Positions 43,499 through 52,122 of a stretch of 64,000 nucleotides of DNA are shown here, piece by piece. Source of the stretch: an uncultured Pelagibacteraceae bacterium (GTDB lineage Bacteria > Pseudomonadota > Alphaproteobacteria > Pelagibacterales > Pelagibacteraceae); assembly GCA_902566315.1 (NCBI GenBank), contig CACFIL010000003.1, forward strand, positions 20,654 to 84,653, written 5' to 3'. Numbering within the stretch: position 1 is the stretch's first letter; each line of letters begins with the position of its first letter. A program made the translations under genes and the position numbers. The notes beneath the pieces are model-generated. The model was not told the origin of the DNA. It ran no database searches and worked only from the letters and a program-made list of their open reading frames with translations.

Positions 43499-45727
43499 GT
43501 GATTAAACTAAAACAATTATTCTTAATATCGCTAACTTCACTTTTTTTGTCAGCTTGTGGAGGTGGAGGTGGAGGCAGTAGTGGTAGTAGTGGGAGTTCT
43601 GTGGCAACAACTTGCTCTACTTCTACATCATCTTTCTGTACTTCAGAATTCAATGCAAATTACGGTTTAGTAACAACAAAAGCTTATGAAGCTTTTGACG
43701 ATGGTTATGATGGAGATGGCATTAAGGTTGCTGTATTGGATGGCGGCTTTGATACTAGCCATGCCGATTTGGACGCAAATATAATCACAGGTTATGATGA
43801 AGAAGATGACAATAATACTCCAAATGCCGATAGTCATAATACAACAATGGCTGGACATGGAACTCATGTAGCTGGAATTATAGCGGCAGAGAGAAATGGA
43901 ACTGGAATGATGGGCATTGCTTACAATGCATCAATAATGCCAATTAAAGTTTTTCAAGATAGTGGAACATTTGTTACTGGTGGGATTCAAAATTCAATAA
44001 ATTATGCAACAGACAACGATGCAATTGCTTTAAATAATAGTTGGGGCACATCTAGAACAGTTAATGCGACTTGTAGTGGTGTGAGTTGTTATGTAGTCGT
44101 TCCAGCAGAAAGCACAACAGGAGGTTTTAGTGCTGCTGAAAGAACAGCATGGGCAAGTGTAGCAACTGATAATAATGTTGTGGTCTTTGCGGCTGGTAAT
44201 AATGGTATGAATTCAGTAAATGGACAAGTGAAAGCATATAGATCTAGTGATGATTCTTACTTACGATCATATGATTCTCAAGTAGTAGTGGATGCTCTCA
44301 GTGCTGTGTCATATGTAAATAGATCAACGCAAGAAGCGCAGTATGCTGCTAACGTTTCAGCAGTCGCACAAAATTGGTTAAATGTAATTTCAGTAGACAG
44401 CACGAATACTATTTCAAGTTTTAGTAATGCATGTGGAAATACTAAAGCATATTGTATAGCAGCACCTGGATCCTCTATTTATTCTACATTACCAACAGAT
44501 TTAGCTACATCTGGATATGGAACATATAATGGTACGTCTATGGCAGCGCCACATGTTTCGGGAGCAATTGCAGTCATGAAAGAAAAATGGCCAAACTTAA
44601 CTGGGGCACAAATAGTTGATTTAATTATAAGTAGTGCAACTGATTTAGGAGATAGTGGTGTTGATGAGGTTTATGGTGTTGGTATGCTAAATATGGCAGG
44701 AGCCATGACCGCAACTACAGCTCAAAGTTTTTCCTATGTCGACTCGAATGGGGAACTTAAAAAAATATCAAAAGAAGGAAGTAGAATAAAAACTAACTCT
44801 ATACTTAGTAATCTTTCTTCAGGCAATGCTGCCATTGGATTCGTTGACAGTTACGATAGAGTTTACTCCAATAGATCTACTCAATTCAATTCTTTAAAGT
44901 CGGACAGGCTCACAGATGAGCAAAATTTCTTTAAGTTTAGAAATGGTTTTACTGATGCAAATCTGATTAATTCGAATTTAAACTTAAATTTTGGATTCGC
45001 TGATTACGGCAATAATCAAAATAAGTTTGATTTAAAACATAGGTCATATCCTTTTCAAGTTGATGAGTATCAAAATATTTTTTTAGGTGATGATATAATG
45101 AGCTTAGGATTTTTGACTAATCAAACATCATTATTATCAAATTTATTAGATAATAATAATAATTTTTTGATTAAAACAAATTTTTCAAAAATAAAAAAAA
45201 ATTCAATAAATTCATTATCTGTGGGTTTTGGGTATGAACATGACACAATTTTAAATTCAGAATTTAGTGGAGCTTTTGAAACAAAAAATAATACAACTTT
45301 TTATGCGAATTTCATTAGAGATCAAAGATTGACCGAGAAAGATAATTTGTACTTTAAACTTGGTTATGGTCATACCAAATCTAATTTTGAAAATGAAGAA
45401 TTTTTTCATTTGTCTGATTTAGTTACAAGTACCGCAGCAATAGGATACGTCCACTCTGAAAAAACAAATAAATTTGCTTTATCTGTAGAAGCTCCATTAT
45501 CAGTTATGTCTGGAAGTGCCAAATATTACAGTGTTTCTGGTTATGACAATGATGGTAATTACAAGAATGGCTCAAATTCAATAGACTTAAAACCATATGA
45601 GCAAGAATTTAAACTTAGTGTGTACTATGATAAATCTATTGATGAAAATACAAACTATGGAATTGAATTATATCAAAGCAATATGGGAAACAATAACATA
45701 CAAGTTATCTATTCTAAGAGTTTTTAG
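43499..45727 (+). CDS. Subtilisin-like (S8) serine protease, lipoprotein with autotransporter barrel
   Basis: The 742-residue protein starts at GTG 43499. A lipobox signal (LFLSAC, lipidated Cys20) is followed by six Gly and a Ser/Gly linker. The S8 domain has the Asp in VAVLDGGFDTSHADL (D81), the His in GHGTHVAGIIAA (H120), the oxyanion Asn in ALNNSWG and the Ser in NGTSMAAPHVSGA (S347). The C-terminal 300 residues are beta-rich with alternating aromatic strands and end in YSKSF with terminal Phe, as in outer-membrane barrels of autotransporters. It probably displays or releases a protease at the surface. A lipidated passenger in front of a barrel fits SphB1-like autotransporter proteases. 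Confidence 0.88.
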   Translation: MIKLKQLFLISLTSLFLSACGGGGGGSSGSSGSSVATTCSTSTSSFCTSEFNANYGLVTTKAYEAFDDGYDGDGIKVAVLDGGFDTSHADLDANIITGYDEEDDNNTPNADSHNTTMAGHGTHVAGIIAAERNGTGMMGIAYNASIMPIKVFQDSGTFVTGGIQNSINYATDNDAIALNNSWGTSRTVNATCSGVSCYVVVPAESTTGGFSAAERTAWASVATDNNVVVFAAGNNGMNSVNGQVKAYRSSDDSYLRSYDSQVVVDALSAVSYVNRSTQEAQYAANVSAVAQNWLNVISVDSTNTISSFSNACGNTKAYCIAAPGSSIYSTLPTDLATSGYGTYNGTSMAAPHVSGAIAVMKEKWPNLTGAQIVDLIISSATDLGDSGVDEVYGVGMLNMAGAMTATTAQSFSYVDSNGELKKISKEGSRIKTNSILSNLSSGNAAIGFVDSYDRVYSNRSTQFNSLKSDRLTDEQNFFKFRNGFTDANLINSNLNLNFGFADYGNNQNKFDLKHRSYPFQVDEYQNIFLGDDIMSLGFLTNQTSLLSNLLDNNNNFLIKTNFSKIKKNSINSLSVGFGYEHDTILNSEFSGAFETKNNTTFYANFIRDQRLTEKDNLYFKLGYGHTKSNFENEEFFHLSDLVTSTAAIGYVHSEKTNKFALSVEAPLSVMSGSAKYYSVSGYDNDGNYKNGSNSIDLKPYEQEFKLSVYYDKSIDENTNYGIELYQSNMGNNNIQVIYSKSF

Positions 45728-45953
45728 TTTATTTTTAGTTTCTTTAATTTTAATTGGATGTGAAAAAACCAATATAGAAAGTATTAAAATTGATGATGAT
45801 CTGATGTTAATGCCTGGTCCAAAAGATAGTAGAGGTTGCACTCAATTTGTATTAAAATCTAAATTAGGAAACCCAACCATACAAATTATTTATTTTGTTG
45901 ATAAAAATGGAAACTACTCAGCTAATCAGGATGAAATAAAAAATTGTATTTGA
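45657..45953 (+). CDS. Small putative lipoprotein
   Basis: The product is about 98 residues if read from ATG 45657; the track's start at 45597 lies deeper inside the protease gene. A hydrophobic stretch SILRVFSLFLVSLILIGCEK ends in a lipobox (LIGC), and the mature part holds two further Cys (SRGCTQF and the C-terminal NCI). The real start may be nearer the hydrophobic stretch with a rare codon. The family is not recognised. The gene overlaps the 3' end of the protease gene, so coexpression is likely, and it may be a partner or inhibitor of the protease (inference). Confidence 0.62.
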   Translation: MELNYIKAIWETITYKLSILRVFSLFLVSLILIGCEKTNIESIKIDDDLMLMPGPKDSRGCTQFVLKSKLGNPTIQIIYFVDKNGNYSANQDEIKNCI

Positions 45954-45955
45954 CT

Positions 45956-46513
45956 TCAACCATTCTTAAAAATTTCAATTGAACTTAAAATTTTGTGAAT
46001 ATTTTTGTGTTTAAGTTTTATTTCTGTTGAGCACCCGACTCCATTTAATAATTGTCTATATAAATTATTATTATTTTTCATAGTTCCAGCAACAAATATT
46101 AAACATTTTTCACCTTTTAATTTTTTATTTTCAAAAATTCGATAATAAAACACATTTTTTTTATTTATATCAATAAATGAGTAAATATCGGTCAATTGAG
46201 TAGGTTGTAAGTTTTTCATATAAGATAATTTTTTTTTAGAAATTAAATCAAGTTTACTATACGTGCTAAAGAATTGATTATTTTTATCTGATGTTCTGAG
46301 TGTTATTTCAATAAATGAGTTTTTCTCGATATAATTTATAAAATAAAAAAAAATATTATCTTTAATCAGATAAGTTTTTTTTTCTTGAATATCCCTATTT
46401 TTTAAAAATATATTTTCTAGATCGATTTTTACTTCAAATTTGGGCTTATCCTCAGCTATTGTATTATTAAAAATTAATAAAAATAAAAAATTTAAAAATA
46501 AGATACTCCTCAT
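45956..46513 (-). CDS. Hypothetical exported protein
   Basis: The 185-residue product has a signal peptide (MRSILFLNFLFLLIFNNTIA) and a mature part with beta-strand alternation, for example IFFYFINYIEKNSFIEITLR and NKKNVFYYRIFENKKLKG. Two Cys residues occur in the last third (EKCLIF and VGCSTE). The family is not recognised. It lies between the DUF2794 gene and a convergent lipoprotein gene, in a group DUF2794-hypothetical following yciB. Confidence 0.65.
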   Translation of the reverse strand: MRSILFLNFLFLLIFNNTIAEDKPKFEVKIDLENIFLKNRDIQEKKTYLIKDNIFFYFINYIEKNSFIEITLRTSDKNNQFFSTYSKLDLISKKKLSYMKNLQPTQLTDIYSFIDINKKNVFYYRIFENKKLKGEKCLIFVAGTMKNNNNLYRQLLNGVGCSTEIKLKHKNIHKILSSIEIFKNG

Positions 46514-46524
46514 TAAAAATTAAA

Positions 46525-46863
46525 TTAAAGATTTTTCCACTTAGTGTGGGAAAGTAAATTTTTTAAATCAGAAGAATTTTTTAAAATTTTCCCATTCGTG
46601 TCTGTTATTAAGTATTTTAGATTTTTATTCGATGGCTTAAAATTTTTACAAATTTTATATATCGCATTTTCAGCTGCATTTTTAAAAACACTAAAACTTA
46701 CTTGTTTTGATGAAATTGAAAGGCCATAATCTTTCCAAGAACCGTTTGATACCATCTTTGCATATAAGTTTAATATAATTTTTAGTTCTTCTTTTTTAAA
46801 AAAATATCTTTGGTTTTCTTCTTTAAGATCATTATTTATGACAAGTTTTAAATTTCTACTCAT
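46525..46863 (-). CDS. DUF2794 family protein
   Basis: The 112-residue protein matches DUF2794: FFKKEELKIILNLYAKMVSN followed by GSWKDYGLSISSKQVSFSVF, then KNAAENAIYKICKNFKPSNK and GKILKNSSDLKNLLSH. The family is restricted largely to alphaproteobacteria and its function is unknown. It overlaps yciB by 8 nt and is probably cotranscribed with it. Confidence 0.83.
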   Translation of the reverse strand: MSRNLKLVINNDLKEENQRYFFKKEELKIILNLYAKMVSNGSWKDYGLSISSKQVSFSVFKNAAENAIYKICKNFKPSNKNLKYLITDTNGKILKNSSDLKNLLSHTKWKNL

Positions 46864-47407
46864 TCAATTTATATTTATTTATTAAGCCGATTTGGAATGC
46901 TGTAAAAATAAAGGTTATTGGCAGCATTCCCCAAACTTTAAAGTTTACCCAAAATTCTTCAGATTGAGTTCTCCAAATTATTTCATTTAAAATTGCCAGA
47001 GCAAAAAAGAAATAAGTCCATCTTTTATTTAAAATTTCCCATCCTTCATTACTTAAGGGCATAGATTTTCCAAGTAATTTTTTTAAAACTGGCTCATTTG
47101 TAAAGTATTTGCCAAACATTAATGCAAGACCAAACAAAATATTTATTATTGTTGGCTTCATGTAAATAAATATAGGGTCGTCAAAATAAATTGTTAACCC
47201 ACCAAATAATGTGATCAATATTCCACTTATTAGTGGCACTTTTGGAATTGTTTTTTCAACAATCCACATAATTAAAACTGCTATGATAGTTGCAACTATA
47301 AGTGGAGGTATTGCAACAATTAAATTTTTATCATTGTTATAATAAAAATAAAAAAATATTACTAAAGGCCCTAAATCAGTTACAAATTTCAAAATAGATT
47401 TATTCAC
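46856..47407 (-). CDS. yciB: YciB / intracellular septation protein A
   Basis: The 183-residue inner-membrane protein has about five hydrophobic segments and YciB motifs: KFVTDLGPLVIFFYFYYNND at the start, ATIIAVLIMWIVEKTIPKVP, TLFGGLTIYFDDPIFIYMKP, TIINILFGLALMFGKYFT and the C-terminal NEIIWRTQSEEFWVNFKVWG. The family affects cell elongation and septation. It heads a minus-strand unit with the DUF2794 gene and is divergent from hspQ. Confidence 0.92.
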   Translation of the reverse strand: MNKSILKFVTDLGPLVIFFYFYYNNDKNLIVAIPPLIVATIIAVLIMWIVEKTIPKVPLISGILITLFGGLTIYFDDPIFIYMKPTIINILFGLALMFGKYFTNEPVLKKLLGKSMPLSNEGWEILNKRWTYFFFALAILNEIIWRTQSEEFWVNFKVWGMLPITFIFTAFQIGLINKYKLNE

Positions 47408-47484
47408 TGCTACATATTAGCAGAATAATAAAACATTCACATTTTTTTTATTGATTTTTATTTTTAAATATCCATATTTATTAT

Positions 47485-47805
47485 GTGAGTATTCAAAAAG
47501 GAAAATTTTCTATCGGAGACGTTGTAAAACATAAGCACTTCGACTTTAGAGGTGTAATTTATGATGTTGATTTTGAGTTTAATAATTCAGAGGAATGGTA
47601 TCAATCAATACCAAAAAATGTTAGACCCAGAAAAGACCAACCATTCTATCATTTGTTAGCTGAAAATGACGAAATCACTTACGAAGCATACGTTTCTGAG
47701 CAAAATTTATTAGTGGATGACTCAGATGAACCAATTAAACACCCTCTAATCAATGAGATATTCTCAGGGAAAAAAGGCTCCGGTTACTTTAAGCCTTCTA
47801 ATTAA
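47485..47805 (+). CDS. hspQ: HspQ / hemimethylated-DNA-binding (YccV-like) protein
   Basis: The 106-residue product shows KFSIGDVVKHKHFDFRGVIY, then DVDFEFNNSEEWYQSIP, QPFYHLLAENDEITYEAYVS and EQNLLVDDSDEPIKHPLI, a full match to HspQ. In E. coli it binds hemimethylated oriC DNA and acts as a specificity enhancer of Lon. The start is GTG at 47485; the ATG two bases earlier is out of frame and stops at once. Confidence 0.94.
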   Translation: MSIQKGKFSIGDVVKHKHFDFRGVIYDVDFEFNNSEEWYQSIPKNVRPRKDQPFYHLLAENDEITYEAYVSEQNLLVDDSDEPIKHPLINEIFSGKKGSGYFKPSN

Positions 47806-47987
47806 GCTAATTTACATTATTTAAACACATTTCGTGCAAACCTTCGTCATAGATTATGTCTAACATAAATTATATTTTGACCAAGGATGCTTTAATCCCA
47901 TTTATTTTATCTCCCTCTGTGTTCTTGGTCAGAATAACCCACCAGAAAAATTTTCATAATTTAAATTTGTGTTATAGATAACAGAAA
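47806..47987. other. Intergenic region before ccmC with inverted repeat and possible 41-aa frame
   Basis: The 182-nt gap is unusually long for this genome. It contains GACCAAG (about 47879-47885) and the complementary CTTGGTC (about 47924-47930), which could close a stem around a 38-nt loop. An ATG at 47856 opens a 41-codon frame (MSNINYILTKDALIPFILSP...) that ends at TAA 47979-47981, just before ccmC. The peptide resembles no family I know. Either a leader RNA, a leader peptide or nothing is possible. Confidence 0.3.
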
Positions 47988-48695
47988 ATGTTTAAGTATT
48001 TAAAACCAAACAACTTATTAAAAATAATAAATAAAACACAAAAGTATGTATTTATTATTTTTTTAGCAATTATAAGCATTGGTCTTGTTGAGGCATTAAT
48101 ACTTTCTCCTGAAGACTATAAACAAAGCGACTCAGTGAGAATTATGTATGTCCATGTCCCAGCAGCTTGGATTTCTCTTGGAATTTTTTCTTTAATTGCT
48201 GTTTTGTCATTTGGTATTTTAGTTTTTAAAAATAAAAATCTTTCTTTAATAACAAAAAGCTTGGCACCATCTGGTTTTGTCTTTAACGTTATTGCTTTGG
48301 TTACAGGATCTATCTGGGGTAAACCTACTTGGGGAACCTGGTGGGCATGGGATGCAAGAATAACATCAATGTTATTACTTGCTTTTTTCTATTTGATGTT
48401 TCTTCTAAGTTGGAGGGTAACTGACAATGAGGAAAAAGCTGTAAAGATTAGTTCGTACATAGCAATAATAGGTTTAATAAATGTCCCTATAATCAAATTT
48501 TCTGTTGAATGGTGGTCAACATTGCACCAACCTTCGTCAGTAAATATTTTTACAGAAACTTCTATTCATGCTTCCATGTTGTTACCTTTAGGTATAATGA
48601 CTGCGGCATTTGCACTTTTTTCGCTTTTGATATTTTTGATGAAATATAATACAGAACTGATAAAAATAAAAAACAAAGGATTAGATAGATTATGA
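47988..48695 (+). CDS. ccmC: Cytochrome c maturation haem handling protein CcmC
   Basis: The 235-residue protein has six membrane segments and the tryptophan-rich haem-handling motif TGSIWGKPTWGTWWAWDARI near residue 108, flanked by periplasmic His residues in MYVHVPAAWISL and VEWWSTLHQPSS. CcmC transfers haem to CcmE. The upstream partners ccmA and ccmB (ABC transporter) are not adjacent. The 3' end overlaps ccmD by 4 nt. It opens the run ccmC-D-E-F-G-H. Confidence 0.97.
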   Translation: MFKYLKPNNLLKIINKTQKYVFIIFLAIISIGLVEALILSPEDYKQSDSVRIMYVHVPAAWISLGIFSLIAVLSFGILVFKNKNLSLITKSLAPSGFVFNVIALVTGSIWGKPTWGTWWAWDARITSMLLLAFFYLMFLLSWRVTDNEEKAVKISSYIAIIGLINVPIIKFSVEWWSTLHQPSSVNIFTETSIHASMLLPLGIMTAAFALFSLLIFLMKYNTELIKIKNKGLDRL

Positions 48696-48925
48696 TTAAC
48701 GAAGTTTTATACATGAATGGATATGGTCTCTATGTATGGTCTTCTTTTGCATTTACTCTTTCTTGTTTCTGTATTTTATATTCAGTAATTAAACTTCAAT
48801 TAGTTAAAGAGCAAAAGAAATTTAGGGCTCGTTTTGAAAGTTTAGAGACTGATAAAATTGAAATAGCAAAAAAACAAGAAACTTATAAAGAAATACTAGC
48901 TACTTCATCTACATCTAAAATTTAA
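48692..48925 (+). CDS. ccmD: Haem exporter protein CcmD
   Basis: A 77-residue protein with one membrane helix (about residues 10-32: [20 protein letters not shown]) and a basic C-terminal part with a predicted coiled coil. Sequence conservation in CcmD is low; the [13 protein letters not shown] start and the position between ccmC and ccmE make the call. It helps release holo-CcmE from CcmC. It overlaps ccmC by 4 nt and is 11 nt before ccmE. Confidence 0.87.
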   Translation: MINEVLYMNGYGLYVWSSFAFTLSCFCILYSVIKLQLVKEQKKFRARFESLETDKIEIAKKQETYKEILATSSTSKI

Positions 48926-48936
48926 TTTTTATTTTC

Positions 48937-49359
48937 ATGTATGGTAAAAAAGTTAAATTAAGAGCCATCTTTATATTATCTATATTCTTTTCATCAATCT
49001 TAATTGTTTTTTTAGTTTTTAAATCCCTTGAGGAAAACGTTGTTTATTTTAAATCACCTACAGAAATAAAAAATTTAACAGAGTTGACAGCAAAAAAAAT
49101 AAGAGTCGGCGGGATGGTTAAAGAAAAATCAATTAATGTTAACCAGTCAGAAGTTAACTTTGTAATCACTGACTTTAAAAATGAATTAGTCGTTAATTAT
49201 AGTGGTTCCGTTCCAAATTTATTTGAAGAAGGAAAAGGAGTTGTGGCTGAAGGTTTTTTAAAAGATCGTAATTTTTTAACTGCAGTTAAAATATTAGCAA
49301 AACATGATGAAAATTATATGCCACCCGAGGTGGAAGAGGCATTAAAAGAGAGTAATTAA
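48937..49359 (+). CDS. ccmE: Haem chaperone CcmE
   Basis: The 140-residue protein has an N-terminal signal-anchor ([20 protein letters not shown]) and an OB-fold domain with [48 protein letters not shown]. The haem-binding motif is [12 protein letters not shown], in which His binds haem covalently and Tyr coordinates it (HxxxY). CcmE carries haem from CcmC to the CcmF/H ligation complex. Its stop overlaps the ccmF start by one base. Confidence 0.96.
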   Translation: MYGKKVKLRAIFILSIFFSSILIVFLVFKSLEENVVYFKSPTEIKNLTELTAKKIRVGGMVKEKSINVNQSEVNFVITDFKNELVVNYSGSVPNLFEEGKGVVAEGFLKDRNFLTAVKILAKHDENYMPPEVEEALKESN

Positions 49360-51230
49360 TGCTAAATCAAATTGGAAATTATTCACTTTATATTGCATTA
49401 ATCTCGTCTATTTTGATAATCATTCAGTCTCCAATATTATTAAATCGAAATAATATAAATGTCAGTGGAAGAATTTTTTCACTAATTTCTATTCAATCAT
49501 TAATGATTATAATAAGTTTCATTGCTCTTATAATAGCTTTTATAGTTTCAGATTTTAGTAATGAGACAGTCTATAATAACTCTCATACTTCTAAACCCTT
49601 GTTCTATAAAATTTCAGGAACATGGGGAAACCATGAGGGAAGTTTACTTCTTTGGTTATTAGTATTATCAATTTTTTTATTAATTTTTACAATTACTTCG
49701 AAAAATCTTTCAAACAAATATAGAATTTTAACTTTATTTTTTCAGGAAATAATAATTTTAGGATTTTTGTTATTTATTCTTTTTACTTCCAATCCCTTTA
49801 TGAGTTTATTTCCAATTCCAAACGAGGGAACCGGTTTAAATCCAATACTTCAAGACCCTGCACTAGCAATTCACCCACCAATATTATACTTAGGATATGT
49901 TGGAGCATCTATTATTTTCTCTTCTTCTCTTGCAGCCTTAATATCAGGTTCTGTAAATAAAACTTGGGCTAAGCATATAAAGACTTGGGTACTAGTTTCA
50001 TGGATTTTTTTATCTATTGGAATTTTATTAGGATCTATTTGGGCTTATTACGAGTTAGGATGGGGAGGTTTTTGGTTTTGGGATCCAGTTGAAAATGTAT
50101 CCCTTATGCCATGGTTTTGTTTAACAGCTTTATTTCATACTGTTTTAATTTTAGAAAAAAGAGAAATGTTTCAGTCTTGGGCAGTAATTTTATCAATTAC
50201 AACTTTTTCATTAAGTATGAGTGGAACATTTCTCGTTAGATCTGGTATTTTAAATTCAATACATACTTTTGCAAATGACCCATCAAGAGGAGTTTTTATA
50301 CTTTGTTTTTTATTTATATTAATTACTTTATCTGTTTTTATTTATTTTTTTTATCAAAACAAAATCAAAAACGATTTCTCAAAAACTTATATTGTTAGTA
50401 AAGAAGCAGCAGTTCTTGTCAATAACTTGTTCATGATGTTTTTTTTATCAGTTGTCTTAATTGGTACAGTTTATCCAATATTTCTAGAGGTATTAAATAA
50501 TGATAAAATTTCAGTTGGTCCCCCTTTTTATCATAAATTAATTGTACCTTTTATGATCCCTTTTTTAATTTTTATGGCAATTGGACCAAATCTTAATTGG
50601 ATAAAAGATAAAATAAATAAAATTAATCTACAGCAACTTTTATTTTTCATTTTATCAATAATTGTTTCTTTTATTTTTTTAAAAAGAGTTGGAATTTCCT
50701 ATTTACTTTCACTCCCACTTTTTATAGCAAGCTTTTTTCTTTTCTTTATTACTATTAAAGATTTTTCAGTAAAAAAAACAAATTTATCACAAAAAATTTC
50801 TCATTTTGGTTTTAGTTTGTTTATTTTAAGTGTTTTAATTAATGGTGTTCTTGCTAAAGAATATTCATCTAATATGAAAGTTGGCGATGAAAGAAAATTT
50901 TTAAATAAAACAATCAAATTTGAAAGTCTAAAAATTAATGAAAATAAAAATTATCAATCTTTAGAAGCAAACTTTAAAATTACAGATAAAAATAATTCGA
51001 TTAATTTAAAACCAGAAGTTAGAGTTTATGATCAGCCACAGACAATAACCAGTGAAGCTGATATTAAATCAACACTATATTCAGATAATTTTTTAGTGTT
51101 TAATATATTAAAAAATGATGGATTTTATAATGTTAGATATCAAATAAAACCATTTATGATATGGATTTGGATATCAATAATATTAATTTCCTTTGGAGGG
51201 ATATTAAGCATTGTAAAAAAAAATGGTTAA
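49359..51230 (+). CDS. ccmF: Cytochrome c haem lyase subunit CcmF
   Basis: The 623-residue integral membrane protein has about 14-15 hydrophobic segments. The WWD motif is WGGFWFWDPVENVSLMPWFC near residue 233, preceded by ISGTWGNHEGSLLLWLLVLS and PALAIHPPILYLGYVGASI with haem-ligand His. SGTFLVRSGILNSIHTFAND is also strongly conserved. CcmF ligates haem to apocytochrome c CXXCH sites. It overlaps ccmG by 8 nt. Confidence 0.97.
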   Translation: MLNQIGNYSLYIALISSILIIIQSPILLNRNNINVSGRIFSLISIQSLMIIISFIALIIAFIVSDFSNETVYNNSHTSKPLFYKISGTWGNHEGSLLLWLLVLSIFLLIFTITSKNLSNKYRILTLFFQEIIILGFLLFILFTSNPFMSLFPIPNEGTGLNPILQDPALAIHPPILYLGYVGASIIFSSSLAALISGSVNKTWAKHIKTWVLVSWIFLSIGILLGSIWAYYELGWGGFWFWDPVENVSLMPWFCLTALFHTVLILEKREMFQSWAVILSITTFSLSMSGTFLVRSGILNSIHTFANDPSRGVFILCFLFILITLSVFIYFFYQNKIKNDFSKTYIVSKEAAVLVNNLFMMFFLSVVLIGTVYPIFLEVLNNDKISVGPPFYHKLIVPFMIPFLIFMAIGPNLNWIKDKINKINLQQLLFFILSIIVSFIFLKRVGISYLLSLPLFIASFFLFFITIKDFSVKKTNLSQKISHFGFSLFILSVLINGVLAKEYSSNMKVGDERKFLNKTIKFESLKINENKNYQSLEANFKITDKNNSINLKPEVRVYDQPQTITSEADIKSTLYSDNFLVFNILKNDGFYNVRYQIKPFMIWIWISIILISFGGILSIVKKNG

Positions 51231-51756
51231 AAATATTAAGCTAATCTCAGTAGTTTTTTTAGTTATTGTAAGTTTTTTTATTCTTCTTAAAGGCTTGAAT
51301 AAAACAAATAACTATTCCCCTAATTTAAACTCAAGTAGAATTGATTTTAACTTTAAGGCAAAGTTTCTTTACTCTGATGAAGAAACAACATTATATGAAT
51401 TGATAAATGATAAAGATTTTTCAATAATTAATATTTGGGCTTCATGGTGTCTACCATGTAGGGATGAGCATTCTTTTCTATTAAACCTCAAATCATTGGA
51501 CAAATTAAATATAATAGGAATTAATTATAAAGATAATGAGATTAATGCAAAAAAATTTATTAAAGAACTGGGTAACCCTTATTCTAAAATTGTAGTTGAC
51601 CCTTCTGGAGTTAATTCAATTGAGCTTGGAGCATATGGTGTACCCGAAACAATTCTTATAAATAACAATTCTAAAACTATTTTAAAAAAATATATAGGTC
51701 CACTAGATGATGAGAAATTTTCTGAACTTAAATTGATAATTAAAAATGAAAATTAA
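51223..51756 (+). CDS. ccmG: Thiol:disulfide interchange protein CcmG (DsbE)
   Basis: The 177-residue membrane-anchored thioredoxin has an N-terminal helix (LISVVFLVIVSFFILLKGLN) and the active site INIWASWCLPCRDEHSFLLN (WCxxC). NIIGINYKDNEINAKKFIKE and GVPETILINNNSKTILKKY match the CcmG-specific fold, including the cis-Pro region (GVPET). It reduces CcmH/apocytochrome disulfides in the periplasm. It overlaps ccmF and ccmH, showing tight operon structure. Confidence 0.96.
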   Translation: MVKNIKLISVVFLVIVSFFILLKGLNKTNNYSPNLNSSRIDFNFKAKFLYSDEETTLYELINDKDFSIINIWASWCLPCRDEHSFLLNLKSLDKLNIIGINYKDNEINAKKFIKELGNPYSKIVVDPSGVNSIELGAYGVPETILINNNSKTILKKYIGPLDDEKFSELKLIIKNEN

Positions 51757-52108
51757 AATTTTGATATTTATAATAATTTGGTTTGTTAGCTTCCTTAATT
51801 TTTCTTATGCAGATAATTCTGAAAAGGTCGATCAAATTTCCAAAAATTTGAGATGTCTAATTTGTCAAGGTCAATCAGTTTACGATTCCCAATCGGATTT
51901 TGCTTTAAGTATGAAAATTTTAATACAAAATAAAATCGATGAAGGTAAGAATGATGAGCAGATTTATAATTTTCTTAAGAGTAAATATGGAGAGTGGATA
52001 GTGTATGATCCAGAAATTAACAAAAACACAGTTTTGCTTTGGGTATTACCTTTGATTTTGTTCATTTTTGGCGGTATTTTAATTCTTAGAAAAGTATCTA
52101 TAAAGTAG
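51746..52108 (+). CDS. ccmH: Cytochrome c maturation protein CcmH
   Basis: The 120-residue protein has a signal peptide (IIIWFVSFLNFSYA), the redox motif LRCLICQGQSVYDSQSDFAL (LRCxxCQ) and a C-terminal membrane helix (LLWVLPLILFIFGGILILRK). It reduces apocytochrome c before haem ligation. The C-terminal TPR domain (CcmI, fused in E. coli CcmH) is absent, and no ccmI gene is in the window. It closes the ccm run. Confidence 0.96.
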   Translation: MKIKILIFIIIWFVSFLNFSYADNSEKVDQISKNLRCLICQGQSVYDSQSDFALSMKILIQNKIDEGKNDEQIYNFLKSKYGEWIVYDPEINKNTVLLWVLPLILFIFGGILILRKVSIK

Positions 52109-52122
52109 ATACAAATTTTTTT

